DNA from: Nguyenibacter vanlangensis
GTDB taxonomy: Bacteria > Pseudomonadota > Alphaproteobacteria > Acetobacterales > Acetobacteraceae
Assembly: GCF_038719015.1 (NCBI RefSeq)
Contig: NZ_CP152276.1
Location: 754,001-818,000, forward strand
Length of the DNA: 64,000 bases
Reading direction: 5' to 3'
Part shown: positions 35,818-43,646 of the stretch, piece by piece
Layout of the letters: each line of letters opens with the position of its first letter
How positions within the stretch are numbered: position 1 is the stretch's first letter
Notes under the pieces: generated by a model
Databases searched by the model: none
The model's input: only the letters and a program-made list of their open reading frames with translations
What the model was told of the DNA's origin: nothing
Translations under genes and position numbers: made by a program

Positions 35818-36402
35818 ATGCAGATCAGTGTCGCTGGCAAGCAGATCGATCTCTCCGACGCCCTGAAATACCGGGTGACCGGCCATCTCGAACGGCTGGC
35901 CGACAAATATTTCGACCACGCCCTCGACGCCCAGGTGACGTTCAGCCGGGCCCGCTCCTTCTTCACGTGCGACATCAACCTTCACGCGGCGCGGGGCCTG
36001 ACCCTGCGCGGCGAGGGTGAGGCCGCCGACGCCCACGGCGCCTTCGACGACGCGGCGGAACACATCGCCCGGCGCCTGCGCCGCTATCGCGGGCGGGTCC
36101 ATGACCATCTGCGCACCCTGCCCCGTCGCCGGGCGCCGGAGGTCGGCCGCAGCTACATCCTGAAGCCGGCCGAAGGACAGGTCGTGGAGGGCGAAGTGAA
36201 GCAGGGCAGCGGCCCCTATGCCACCATCGTGGCCGAGCGGCTGGCCGAAATCGCGACATTGAGCGTCAGCGAGGCCGTCATGCGGCTGGACCTGGCGGCA
36301 TCGACATTGCTGATGTTCCGCAACAGCACCAGCGACCAGATCAACGTCATCTATCGCCGCCAGGACGGCAATATCGGCTGGCTGGACCCCAGCCCCGCCT
36401 GA
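35818..36402 (+). CDS. hpf: Long-form ribosome hibernation promoting factor
   Basis: A 194-residue protein that binds the 30S decoding site and dimerises ribosomes to 100S in stationary phase. The N-terminal S30AE fold begins MQISVAGKQIDLSDALKYRV. The C-terminal dimerisation domain (about 125-190) contains SVSEAVMRLDL and NVIYRRQDGNIGWLDP. Both domains make it the long HPF type. AAGGAG lies 11 nt upstream of the start codon. A large hairpin follows 15 nt after the stop. Confidence 0.95.
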   Translation: MQISVAGKQIDLSDALKYRVTGHLERLADKYFDHALDAQVTFSRARSFFTCDINLHAARGLTLRGEGEAADAHGAFDDAAEHIARRLRRYRGRVHDHLRTLPRRRAPEVGRSYILKPAEGQVVEGEVKQGSGPYATIVAERLAEIATLSVSEAVMRLDLAASTLLMFRNSTSDQINVIYRRQDGNIGWLDPSPA

Positions 36403-36416
36403 CCGGCCGGCATGAC

Positions 36417-36459
36417 GGTGCCCCCGCGCGAACCGACGCCCGGTCGCGCGGCGGGCACC
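36417..36459 (+). terminator. Strong hairpin between convergent hpf and the DUF1150 gene
   Basis: The 14-15-bp stem GGTGCCCCCGCGCG / CGCGCGGCGGGCACC (one bulged base) with a 14-nt loop lies 15 nt after the hpf stop. The opposing DUF1150 gene ends at 36517, so the stem could serve hpf; downstream DNA is only moderately T-rich (CTTCTTCT). Confidence 0.6.
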
Positions 36460-36483
36460 ACCCCGTGCTTCTTCTACGAGACC

Positions 36484-36512
36484 GGCCCGCCATAAAATCG
36501 GCCCACCATAAA
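36484..36512. repeat. 16-bp-offset tandem duplication
   Basis: GGCCCGCCATAAA (36484-36496) recurs as GGCCCACCATAAA (36500-36512) just before the 3' end of the DUF1150 gene. Confidence 0.65.
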
Positions 36513-36516
36513 CCGG

Positions 36517-36777
36517 TCAGTGGACCAGGGCGGGCACCATCTCGTGTTGCAGGATGGCCTCGATCGCCGTGTCCTGATCCTCGGTCAGCGCCATCGGCGT
36601 GCCGTCCGCGGCATGGATGGCGAAGACGTCCTGGCCTTCGATCACCACGGCCTTGATATAGGCCAGGCGCGAGACGCCCAGCGACAGAAGCTGGTTTGCG
36701 GTCAGGTGCCGCACGTCGGCGGGCGCAGCCGGATCGGCTTGCAGAACCACCCGGCCGTTCTGGGTCGTAATTCTCAT
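36517..36777 (-). CDS. DUF1150 family small protein
   Basis: An 86-residue acidic protein matching the alphaproteobacterial DUF1150 family, normally found next to hsp20. Segments: LTANQLLSLGVSRLAYIKAV in the centre and FAIHAADGTPMAL near the end. Its function is unknown; the constant pairing with a small heat-shock protein suggests a stress or chaperone-adaptor role. It lies 201 nt downstream of hsp20 on the same strand, so it is probably under the same heat-shock control. The upstream gap holds no other gene. Confidence 0.85.
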   Translation of the reverse strand: MRITTQNGRVVLQADPAAPADVRHLTANQLLSLGVSRLAYIKAVVIEGQDVFAIHAADGTPMALTEDQDTAIEAILQHEMVPALVH

Positions 36778-36978
36778 CTTACGGTCCTCCGGACGGGTGG
36801 CGTCCCTTTCTGCGGCGACGCACCGTCCCCTTGCGCCGCCCTGCGCCGATACGGATCACCCGGCCGGCAGGGCGGACATGTGGACAATCACGCGATCAAA
36901 TATGGGCCAGATCACAAGCCAATCATGGCACCCATTCGCGGGCCGGTTCGTGAGGCCCGTACGGACCCCGCGGCCCGC

Positions 36979-37467
36979 TTATTCTTCTTCGATCACCCGG
37001 ACCATGCGTTGGGCGCGCGCCTTGGGCAGGTCGATTTCCGTCGAGCCGTTGGCGTTGCGACCCTGGGTGATCTCGATACGCCGAACCCGGACCTCGGGTT
37101 TCGGACGCAGCAGATCGATATGCAACAGGCCGTTATCGAGCCACGCGCTGCCGACCTCGATTCCTTCGGCCAGCACGAACGCCTTCTGGAACTGCCGCGC
37201 GGCGATGCCGCGATGCAGGAACACCCGCCCCTGCGAATCATCGGTCTGGCGGCCGCGGATCACCAGTTGGTTGTCTTCCTGGGTGATCTGCAGATCATCC
37301 ATGACGAACCCGGCGACGGCCAGGGTAATGCGCAGCGCCGTAGGGCTGACCTGCTCGATATTGTACGGAGGATAGCCGTCCGACGTTCCTTTTGACGCGC
37401 GTTCCAGCATCTGCTCCAGATGATCGAACCCCAGAAACATGGGGGATGCAAATAACCTACCCGACAT
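36979..37467 (-). CDS. Small heat-shock protein (Hsp20/IbpA type)
   Basis: A 162-residue alpha-crystallin-domain holdase. The N-terminus MSGRLFASPMFLGFDHLEQM and the following YPPYNIEQVSPTALRITLAV are typical of the alphaproteobacterial IbpA-like group. The crystallin domain contains GRVFLHRGIAARQFQKAFVL and LDNGLLHIDLLRP. The C-terminal tail lacks a clear IxI motif and ends in acidic residues. GGAGG lies about 7 nt upstream of the ATG, and a sigma-32-type promoter is present 63 nt upstream (37530-37559). DUF1150 follows. Confidence 0.93.
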   Translation of the reverse strand: MSGRLFASPMFLGFDHLEQMLERASKGTSDGYPPYNIEQVSPTALRITLAVAGFVMDDLQITQEDNQLVIRGRQTDDSQGRVFLHRGIAARQFQKAFVLAEGIEVGSAWLDNGLLHIDLLRPKPEVRVRRIEITQGRNANGSTEIDLPKARAQRMVRVIEEE

Positions 37468-37529
37468 TCAGGCCTCCTCAACCGAGCGAGACGATCACAC
37501 GAGCCCGTTATCGGCGCCCGCATGCGTGA

Positions 37530-37559
37530 TGATATGGGACGTCATGCGGGTTTCGCAAG
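37530..37559 (-). promoter_or_regulatory. Sigma-32 (RpoH) type promoter of hsp20
   Basis: Read on the minus strand: CTTGCGAAA at 37559-37551, then CCCATATCA at 37538-37530, with 17 nt between CTTG and CCCATAT. This closely matches the heat-shock consensus CTTG...CCCAT and ends 63 nt before the hsp20 start codon. Confidence 0.75.
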
Positions 37560-37632
37560 AGACCGCGGTTTTTCCCGCGCCATGGCCGCCCCGAGACTGG
37601 CGCGGCGGGATTTGTATCGCTACATCGCGTGC

Positions 37633-38172
37633 ATGACGACGCATGACGAAACCGCAGCCGCCGATCCGATGCCGATCCTGGTGGCGCCGCAGGCCATCCT
37701 GCGGCAGAAGGCCCGGCTGGTCCGGCCGGAAGACACCGCCATCCTGCGCGATGCCCTGCCCCGGATGTTCGCCGCCATGTACCAGGCGCCGGGGATCGGC
37801 CTGGCGGCGCCGCAGGTCGGCCTGGGGTTGCGCTTCGCCATCGTGGATCTGGGCGAGGAAGACCAGCGCCGGCCGCTGGTGCTGGTCAATCCGGAAATCA
37901 CTGCCGAGTCGGAAACCCTGGCCGCGCGTGAGGAAGGGTGCCTGTCGCTGCCCAACCAATATGCCGAAGTGGTGCGGCCCGAGCAGGTCCGCGTGCGCTA
38001 CCGGACCCTGGAGGGCGCGGAACAGGAACTGGATGCCGACGGATTGCTGGCCACCTGCATCCAGCATGAGATCGACCATCTGGACGGCATCCTGTTCGTC
38101 GATCACCTCTCGGCGCTGAAGCGCAACATGATCATGCGCCGCCTGGCGAAGGAACAACGGCAGAAACGCTAG
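37633..38172 (+). CDS. def: Peptide deformylase
   Basis: Iron/zinc enzyme that removes the formyl group from nascent proteins. It has 179 residues from ATG 37633. All three motifs are present: GIGLAAPQVG (motif 1), EGCLSLP (motif 2, metal Cys) and QHEIDHLDG (motif 3, HExxH). The in-frame upstream extension to 37522 would be atypical. The TAG stop is formed by the first bases of palindromic repeat copy B, so insertion of that element may have set the present C-terminus (EQRQKR). It is followed by fmt and truA, a formylation/deformylation pair in one operon. Confidence 0.96.
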   Translation: MTTHDETAAADPMPILVAPQAILRQKARLVRPEDTAILRDALPRMFAAMYQAPGIGLAAPQVGLGLRFAIVDLGEEDQRRPLVLVNPEITAESETLAAREEGCLSLPNQYAEVVRPEQVRVRYRTLEGAEQELDADGLLATCIQHEIDHLDGILFVDHLSALKRNMIMRRLAKEQRQKR

Positions 38173-38223
38173 TGTCCTGCCCGAGAAATTATTATCAGAA
38201 TTTCTCGGACCAGCAGGCCACTA
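38170..38223 (+). repeat. Palindromic repeat, copy B
   Basis: A 54-bp element from TAGTG to CACTA. Outer arms TAGTGTCCTGC / GCAGGCCACTA pair with one mismatch; inner arms CCGAGAAATT / AATTTCTCGG are perfect. Its first three bases supply the def stop codon. It is much more AT-rich than its surroundings. Copy C follows with a 66-bp period. Confidence 0.9.
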
Positions 38224-38235
38224 AGATATTGATTT

Positions 38236-38285
38236 TAGTGTCCTGCCCGGGAAATTCTTATGAGAATTTCCGGGATCAGCAGGCC
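38236..38285 (+). repeat. Palindromic repeat, copy C
   Basis: The second unit of a tandem pair, starting exactly 66 bp after copy B and lacking the last CACTA bases. The inner stem keeps GAAATTCT / AGAATTTC; relative to the others, an A-to-G change in the left arm is matched by T-to-C in the right arm, preserving the pair, while one neighbouring pair is lost. It lies 112 nt upstream of fmt. Confidence 0.88.
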
Positions 38286-38396
38286 GCCTGCGGCATCGCG
38301 GGGCATTGTCCGGTACGGAAAAGCCCCATAATCAATTCTCTGCAGGGCGTATTTCCCTCGGTTTCCGAGGATGCGCCCCTTCCGGAACGGATCGTC

Positions 38397-39326
38397 ATGC
38401 GCCTGGCCTTCATGGGAACGCCCGATTTCGCGGTTCCTGCCCTGCATGCCCTTCACGCGGCGGGGCACGAGATCGCGGTCGTCTACAGCCAGCCGCCGCG
38501 TCCTGCGGGGCGCGGCCAGGCGGTGCGGGCGCAACCCGTGCACCGCGCGGCCGAGGTGCTGGGCATTCCGGTCCGCACGCCGACCCGGCTGCGCGCCGAT
38601 CATGCCGAACACGCGTTCTTCCGCGACCTGCGCCTGGACGCGGCGGTGGTCGCGGCCTATGGGCTGATCCTGCCGAAAGCGATGCTGCGGGCGCCGCGCC
38701 TGGGATGCCTGAACATTCACGCCAGCCTGTTGCCGCGCTGGCGGGGCGCCGCGCCGATCCAGTCCGCGATCCTGGCCGGCGATGCCGAAAGCGGCGTGAC
38801 CATCATGCAGATGGATGAGGGACTGGATACCGGCGCGATGCTGCTGTCGGACCGCATCGCGCTGACGGCGGAGACGACCGCCACCAGCCTGCATGACGGC
38901 CTGGCCGCGATGGGCGCCCGCCTGATCGTCGCCGCCTTGGACGATTCGGGCGACGATCCCGGGATCGTCGCCGTGCCGCAGCCGGCGGAAGGCGCCACCT
39001 ATGCCGCGCGGCTGACGCGCGAGGACGGGCGGATCGACTGGACGCGCGATGCCGCCGCGATCGACCGGCAGGTACGGGCGCTGACGCCCTGGCCCGGCGC
39101 CTTCACCACCCTGGACGGCACGGTCCTGAAGATCGGCGCGACCGCCCCCGCCGAACGCCGCGCGGGCATCGCCCCCGGCTGCGCCCAGGACGACCGGCTG
39201 ACGATCGCCTGCGGCACGGGGGCGCTGCGCATCCTGCGGCTGCAGCGGCCGGGCCGGGCCATGATGGACGCAGAGGCGTTCCTGCGCGGCCAGGCGATCA
39301 CGGCCGGCACGCGGCTGGGATCATGA
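38397..39326 (+). CDS. fmt: Methionyl-tRNA formyltransferase
   Basis: Adds the formyl group from 10-formyl-THF to initiator Met-tRNA. It has 309 residues from ATG 38397, which places the canonical MRLAFMGTPDFAVPALHAL at the N-terminus; the longer open frame runs back through the repeats. The catalytic region NIHASLLPRWRGAAPIQ and DTGAMLL are intact, and the C-terminal OB-like domain is present. GGAAC lies upstream at moderate distance. It overlaps truA by 4 nt (ATGA). Confidence 0.96.
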   Translation: MRLAFMGTPDFAVPALHALHAAGHEIAVVYSQPPRPAGRGQAVRAQPVHRAAEVLGIPVRTPTRLRADHAEHAFFRDLRLDAAVVAAYGLILPKAMLRAPRLGCLNIHASLLPRWRGAAPIQSAILAGDAESGVTIMQMDEGLDTGAMLLSDRIALTAETTATSLHDGLAAMGARLIVAALDDSGDDPGIVAVPQPAEGATYAARLTREDGRIDWTRDAAAIDRQVRALTPWPGAFTTLDGTVLKIGATAPAERRAGIAPGCAQDDRLTIACGTGALRILRLQRPGRAMMDAEAFLRGQAITAGTRLGS

Positions 39327-40111
39327 ACGGCGCCGTGCAGCGCTGGGCGGTGCGGCTGGAATATGACGGGCGCGACTTCGTGGGCTGGCAGCGCCAGGCG
39401 ACCGGCCTGTCCATCCAGCAGGTGCTGGAGGATGCGGCCGGCCGCCTGGCGGACGGAAGCATCGTGCCTAGCATCACCGCCGGGCGGACCGATGCCGGCG
39501 TGCACGCGACCGGCCAGGTGGCGCATCTGGATTTCCCGTCCACGCTGCGCCTGACGGCTTCGATCGTGCGTGATGCGCTGAATTTCCACATGAAGCCGCA
39601 CCGGGTGGCGGTCCTGTCGGCCTGCGCGGTCGACCTGGCATGGAATGCGCGATTCTCGGCGGTCCGCCGTTTCTATCGCTATCGCATCCTCAACCGTCGC
39701 AGCCGCCCCGCACTGGATGAAGGCCGGGTCTGGCTGGTCAAGCGCGCGCTGGACGAGCGCGCGATGGCCGAGGCCGCGCGCCACCTGCTGGGCCGGCATG
39801 ATTTCACCTCGTTCCGGGCCAGCGCCTGCCAGGCCAGGAGCCCGCTGCGGACCCTGGACCGGCTGGACGTCGCGCGGCATGGCGAGGACATCGTGATCGA
39901 GACGGACGCGCGGTCTTTCCTGCACCATCAGGTGCGCAACATGGTGGGCACGCTGAAGCTGGTCGGCGAAGGCAGTTGGCCGCCCGCGCGGGTGGCCGAG
40001 GCCCTGGCCGCCCGCGACCGACGTGCCGCGGGACCGACCGCGCCGCCCGACGGGCTGTACCTGACCGGGGTCGGCTACGACCCCGATCCGTTCCGGCCGG
40101 AGCGGGGCTGA
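39323..40111 (+). CDS. truA: tRNA pseudouridine(38-40) synthase TruA
   Basis: Modifies uridines 38-40 of the anticodon stem. It has 262 residues. The catalytic aspartate lies in AGRTDAGVHATGQVAH; the RLEYDGRDFVGWQRQ N-terminus and FLHHQVRNMVGTL segment are diagnostic. It is the last gene of def-fmt-truA, translationally coupled to fmt. The stop faces the TonB receptor gene across a 36-nt gap holding a nested inverted repeat. Confidence 0.96.
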   Translation: MNGAVQRWAVRLEYDGRDFVGWQRQATGLSIQQVLEDAAGRLADGSIVPSITAGRTDAGVHATGQVAHLDFPSTLRLTASIVRDALNFHMKPHRVAVLSACAVDLAWNARFSAVRRFYRYRILNRRSRPALDEGRVWLVKRALDERAMAEAARHLLGRHDFTSFRASACQARSPLRTLDRLDVARHGEDIVIETDARSFLHHQVRNMVGTLKLVGEGSWPPARVAEALAARDRRAAGPTAPPDGLYLTGVGYDPDPFRPERG

Positions 40112-40151
40112 CGGACGAACGGCCAGCGGCGACACGTCGCGCGGCCGTCAG
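40108..40151. terminator. Nested inverted repeat between convergent truA and receptor genes
   Basis: The outer arms CTGACGG / CCGTCAG contain both stop codons; an inner stem GCGAC-ac-GTCGC lies at 40129-40140. The symmetrical layout suits a bidirectional terminator; no T-tract is seen on either strand. Confidence 0.5.
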
Positions 40152-42637
40152 AACCCGGTCGAGAGCGTCACGAGCGCGGCGAAATTGCCGCCGGTGAGAT
40201 AGACCGGAGAGCCGGCGGCGACGCTGCTGCCGAAGATGCCCTTCTGCGTCCTGGCCGTCGCGGCGTAGCTGCCCGGCGCCGACCGGTAGAGATTATTGCC
40301 GATATTGACCAGGTTGAGCTGCACCTTGGGACCTTTCAGGCGCCCGACGCGCGGAAAGCGATAGCCCAGCGTGATGTCCGACACGACATAGCCAGGGATG
40401 CTCTGGTCGTTCATGAAGGTCGAATATTGCGACCCGACATAACGCAAGTCGAAATTGCCGAAGAACTGCCGGTTGTCGTCATAGGCCAGCCCGACCGCCG
40501 CCGTGACCTTCGGCGCCCCGACGGTCGTCTTGCCCGCCGTCGGCAGATAGTCGATCACCGACTGCCCTGCCGCGTTCGTGGCAGACACCGGCACGTTGTT
40601 GTCCATCGTCGAATGCAGGTACTGCGCCGACACATAGGGGCTGACGTGATGCCAGGGCTTCAGGCCGATTTCGCCCTGCACGCCGCGCGACGTCTGGCCG
40701 CCGACATTGATCGGTTCGGAAATCAGCATGTTGGTGTTGGGGATATAGGCGCTGGACGTGATCTGATGGTTGGTCAGGTTGATGTTGAAGAACGACATCT
40801 GGAAATTGACCAGGCCGTCGGAATGACGATAGCCGATCTCCTCGGCGATCGTGTATTCCGACTTCAGGCTGCCCGGCTGTTCGACGGCGTGAGAGGCGTT
40901 CGGATCGAAGATCTGGCTGTAGGCTTCGACCGATTCCGGCGCGCGGAAGGCGGTCGTGCCGTTCAGGTAGATCTGGTCGTGCGGCGTGACCTGGTAGCTG
41001 GCGGCGAATTGCGGCAGGGGTTCGAAATAATTGCCGGTCGTCTTGTAGGGCGCCGCGCCCGGCACGTCGTTGGTCCCCTGTCGGTAGACCATCGCCGCGC
41101 GGAAACCGGCGCTGAGCACCAGCCGGTCGTTCAGCAGCCGCAGCGTGTCCGCCAGGTAGAGCGCGTTGACCTGCTGCATGAAATTGAGGTTGTAGCCACT
41201 GAGTATGCTGCCGTCCGCCAGGGTGATCGGATAGCGGCCATAGGCGTTCGCCGCCCTGCCGGACGGATCGACCACCGAGAAGGTCGAAAGCTCCTCATGC
41301 ATGGTATAGGAGTACCAGTATCCGAACGACAGCGTATTGATGCCCGTCGTCCAGTCGATCGACGTGTTGATCGCGCCCGTCTTCTGGTTCCACGGATCCA
41401 CCCCGGCCGTCGTCAGCATCCGCTGTCCGGACGCGTTGACGTAGGAATAGGGCTGGTTCAGGTCACCATATTGCATCGTGCCGTAATAACCGCCCGAGGC
41501 GGGAATATTCTCGCCGCCCACCGAGGGCCCGTTCTGGTGCACGAAATAGGGCGTCACGTTCAGCGTCAGGTCGTGCGCCAGCGTGAAATGCATGGGCACG
41601 ATGACGTCGAGCGAGTTCAGATCGCCGAAATTCAGCTTATAATAGGTTGAATTTCCGGGATAATAGGTCGGCGTGTAGTTGAAACTGGTCCCGTATTGCC
41701 GCCACTGCGCCGCGGTCGGTTCGCGCCAACTGGTCTGCTCCTGCCGGTTGAAGCCGAAGATGGCGGTAATCGAATTGCCGTCGCCCCATTCCTTCACGAA
41801 TTTCGAATCGACGTGATAGCGGGTCAGGCCGCCCGGCCCGCGCCAGTTATTGTTCGACAGATACGAGAAAGAGGCGAAGCCGCGAATGCCGGTATTGCCG
41901 ATATCGCCCGTATCCAGGCGAAGGAATTCCTTGTTCGCGCTGTGCGTGCCGCCCATCAGGCTGAGAAAACCGCCATATTTGTGACTGGGATTCATCTCGG
42001 TGGCCGAAATCTGGCCGCCGACAGCGTTGAACAGCGGCGCATTCAGGTCCGGCGCCCCCTGCGAGACGGTGACCGAGCCGAGATTTTCCGTATCCACCAG
42101 CATCGAGGTGTAGGGTTCGTAATTGATCGGGTCGGCCAGCGGCGCGCCTTCGAACAGATAGCCGATCTGGCTCTCGTTCATGCCGCGCATCGTGATGTGG
42201 TCGCCTGCCGTCCCCAGCGGGCTCTGGCTGGCATAGACCACGCCGGGCAGGTTGGCGATCATCGACGAAATATTGCCCGTCTGCGGCTGCTTGGCGATCC
42301 AGTCGCGCGTCACGCCGCTCTGTGATCGCGGCGCGGTCTGCACCGGCATCAGGCCGCCGCCCGGCGTGGTGTTGGTGGTCCCGTCGGCATGGCGCCCGCC
42401 GGCCGAAACCGAGATTTCCTCGGTCTGCGGGACCGAGGGGCCGAGCACGCTGCCCGCCCGCCCGTTGAGGGCGTGCCGCACGGGCTGCGCGGGCACCGAG
42501 GACGCCGGGGCGCGGGTTCGCTTCGCGTGCGCCGGCGGCTCGCTTTGTGCAGAGGCTGATCGAACGATCGCGCTGCTTCCCGCAAGAACAGCGGCACAAC
42601 AGAAGAGACGCCCACGCCGTGATATTCGCATCATCAT
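40148..42637 (-). CDS. TonB-dependent outer membrane receptor
   Basis: An 829-residue outer membrane protein. An N-terminal signal peptide (FCCAAVLAGSSAIVRSASA) precedes a proline-rich linker and a TonB-box-like EEISVSAG. The plug domain follows (IANLPGVVYASQSPLGTAGD, HITMRGMNESQIGYLFEGAP), then a 22-strand-type barrel with alternating aromatic residues and the expected C-terminal phenylalanine (LVTLSTGF). The substrate is not evident: no adjacent siderophore, B12 or sugar genes. Absence of a CCSSD or FecA-type signalling extension argues against a transducer. Three consecutive ATG codons mark the start; the ribosome site is weak. The 280-nt upstream DNA is AT-rich. Confidence 0.92.
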   Translation of the reverse strand: MMMRISRRGRLFCCAAVLAGSSAIVRSASAQSEPPAHAKRTRAPASSVPAQPVRHALNGRAGSVLGPSVPQTEEISVSAGGRHADGTTNTTPGGGLMPVQTAPRSQSGVTRDWIAKQPQTGNISSMIANLPGVVYASQSPLGTAGDHITMRGMNESQIGYLFEGAPLADPINYEPYTSMLVDTENLGSVTVSQGAPDLNAPLFNAVGGQISATEMNPSHKYGGFLSLMGGTHSANKEFLRLDTGDIGNTGIRGFASFSYLSNNNWRGPGGLTRYHVDSKFVKEWGDGNSITAIFGFNRQEQTSWREPTAAQWRQYGTSFNYTPTYYPGNSTYYKLNFGDLNSLDVIVPMHFTLAHDLTLNVTPYFVHQNGPSVGGENIPASGGYYGTMQYGDLNQPYSYVNASGQRMLTTAGVDPWNQKTGAINTSIDWTTGINTLSFGYWYSYTMHEELSTFSVVDPSGRAANAYGRYPITLADGSILSGYNLNFMQQVNALYLADTLRLLNDRLVLSAGFRAAMVYRQGTNDVPGAAPYKTTGNYFEPLPQFAASYQVTPHDQIYLNGTTAFRAPESVEAYSQIFDPNASHAVEQPGSLKSEYTIAEEIGYRHSDGLVNFQMSFFNINLTNHQITSSAYIPNTNMLISEPINVGGQTSRGVQGEIGLKPWHHVSPYVSAQYLHSTMDNNVPVSATNAAGQSVIDYLPTAGKTTVGAPKVTAAVGLAYDDNRQFFGNFDLRYVGSQYSTFMNDQSIPGYVVSDITLGYRFPRVGRLKGPKVQLNLVNIGNNLYRSAPGSYAATARTQKGIFGSSVAAGSPVYLTGGNFAALVTLSTGF

Positions 42638-42917
42638 GTCCCGTCCGACAAGGTTTAGACGCCAGCCGTTCGCTAAATATCTTTGTTTTTAAAGGATAGA
42701 TCGCGTCACCCGCCCCCATGCGGGAACATACGGCCGCGCATGTCCGAACAGACCCTAAAGACGACGTTTCTCTATCGCAATAGTTTAATTAACGGAACAA
42801 AGTTATTTCCGCGGGAAAAAGATCGTCCTGTATCCGCCGGATCTTCCATTCCAGTTCGGATCGCTATTGATCATTATTTTCTGCCACTAAATTAAACGAC
42901 GTCCTGAGGCGATCCGG
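42638..42917. promoter_or_regulatory. AT-rich region upstream of the TonB receptor
   Basis: A 280-nt gap between the 5' end of the receptor gene and the 3' end of cutC. It is clearly AT-richer than its neighbours (TTTAATTAACGGAACAAAG, TTGTTTTTAAAGG tracts). It probably contains the receptor promoter, and is the place to look for a Fur or other metal-response site; I could not find a convincing Fur box by eye. No coding frame is credible. Confidence 0.4.
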
Positions 42918-43646
42918 TCACGGGCCGTTCCGGCAGGTCTCCAGGGCGTCCACCATCGCGCGGACCACCCCGGAATCCGCCGTGATCCGTTCGGCACCGA
43001 AGCCCAGCGAGACCACTGCGGCAGGGCTGGGCCGCGCCGGTCCCCGACAGGATCCGTGCACGGCGCCGACGCCGGTACGCCGCACCAGCGCCGCGACATT
43101 GGCCGGGTTGACGCCGCTGCCGGCCATGATTTCGATCCGGCCGGATGCGGCCGCGGCCACGCGGCGCAGGCCCTCCGCGCCTTCCATCGCCGTGGGGGCG
43201 CCGCCGGACGTCAGGATCCGCGCAAAGCCCAGTTCCACCGCGACCTCAAGGGCCTGCGCCGGATCGGGCACGAGGTCGAAGGCTCGATGCAACGTCCGCC
43301 CCATCGGGCCGCAGGCCGCCGACAGCCGGGCCAGCATCGCCGTATCCAGGGTGAAATCCGCCCTGCTGGCCCCCAGCACGACACCGGCCAGTCCGGCCGC
43401 GCGCGCGGCCGCGATGTCGGCCAGCATCATCGCTTCCTCGTCATCGTCGAACAGGAAGTCGCCGGCCCGGGGCCTGATCATCGCATAGGCCGGGACCGGC
43501 AGCGACGCGGCCAGCCGCATCAGGCCGCAATCCGGCGTCAGGCCGCCCAGCGCCAGGGCGGAACAGAGTTCGACCCGGGCCACGCCGGCCTGCTGGGCCG
43601 CCCGAAGACCGCGCGCGTCATCGACGCAGACTTCCAGACCGATCAT
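42918..43646 (-). CDS. cutC: CutC family protein
   Basis: A 242-residue TIM-barrel protein of the CutC family. Start IGLEVCVDDARGLRAAQQAG, then VELCSALALGGLTPDCGLM, MIRPRAGDFLF, LHRAFDL and ILTSGGAPTAMEG are all family signatures. It was originally linked to copper tolerance in E. coli; the enzymatic role is unsettled. The gene is the last of the four-gene minus-strand operon with the M81 peptidase and two ABC ATPases, overlapping the second ATPase gene by 4 nt (ATGA). Confidence 0.93.
   Translation of the reverse strand: MIGLEVCVDDARGLRAAQQAGVARVELCSALALGGLTPDCGLMRLAASLPVPAYAMIRPRAGDFLFDDDEEAMMLADIAAARAAGLAGVVLGASRADFTLDTAMLARLSAACGPMGRTLHRAFDLVPDPAQALEVAVELGFARILTSGGAPTAMEGAEGLRRVAAAASGRIEIMAGSGVNPANVAALVRRTGVGAVHGSCRGPARPSPAAVVSLGFGAERITADSGVVRAMVDALETCRNGP

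Noticed and set aside
38170..38285. Interpretation of the tandem palindromes as a CRISPR array
   Set aside because: Only two units with a 12-nt spacer, long internal stems, and no cas genes; scattered single copies occur elsewhere.
38172..38396. N-terminal extension of Fmt through the repeats
   Set aside because: The extra 75 residues are translated repeat DNA and precede the canonical MRLAFMGTPDF start.
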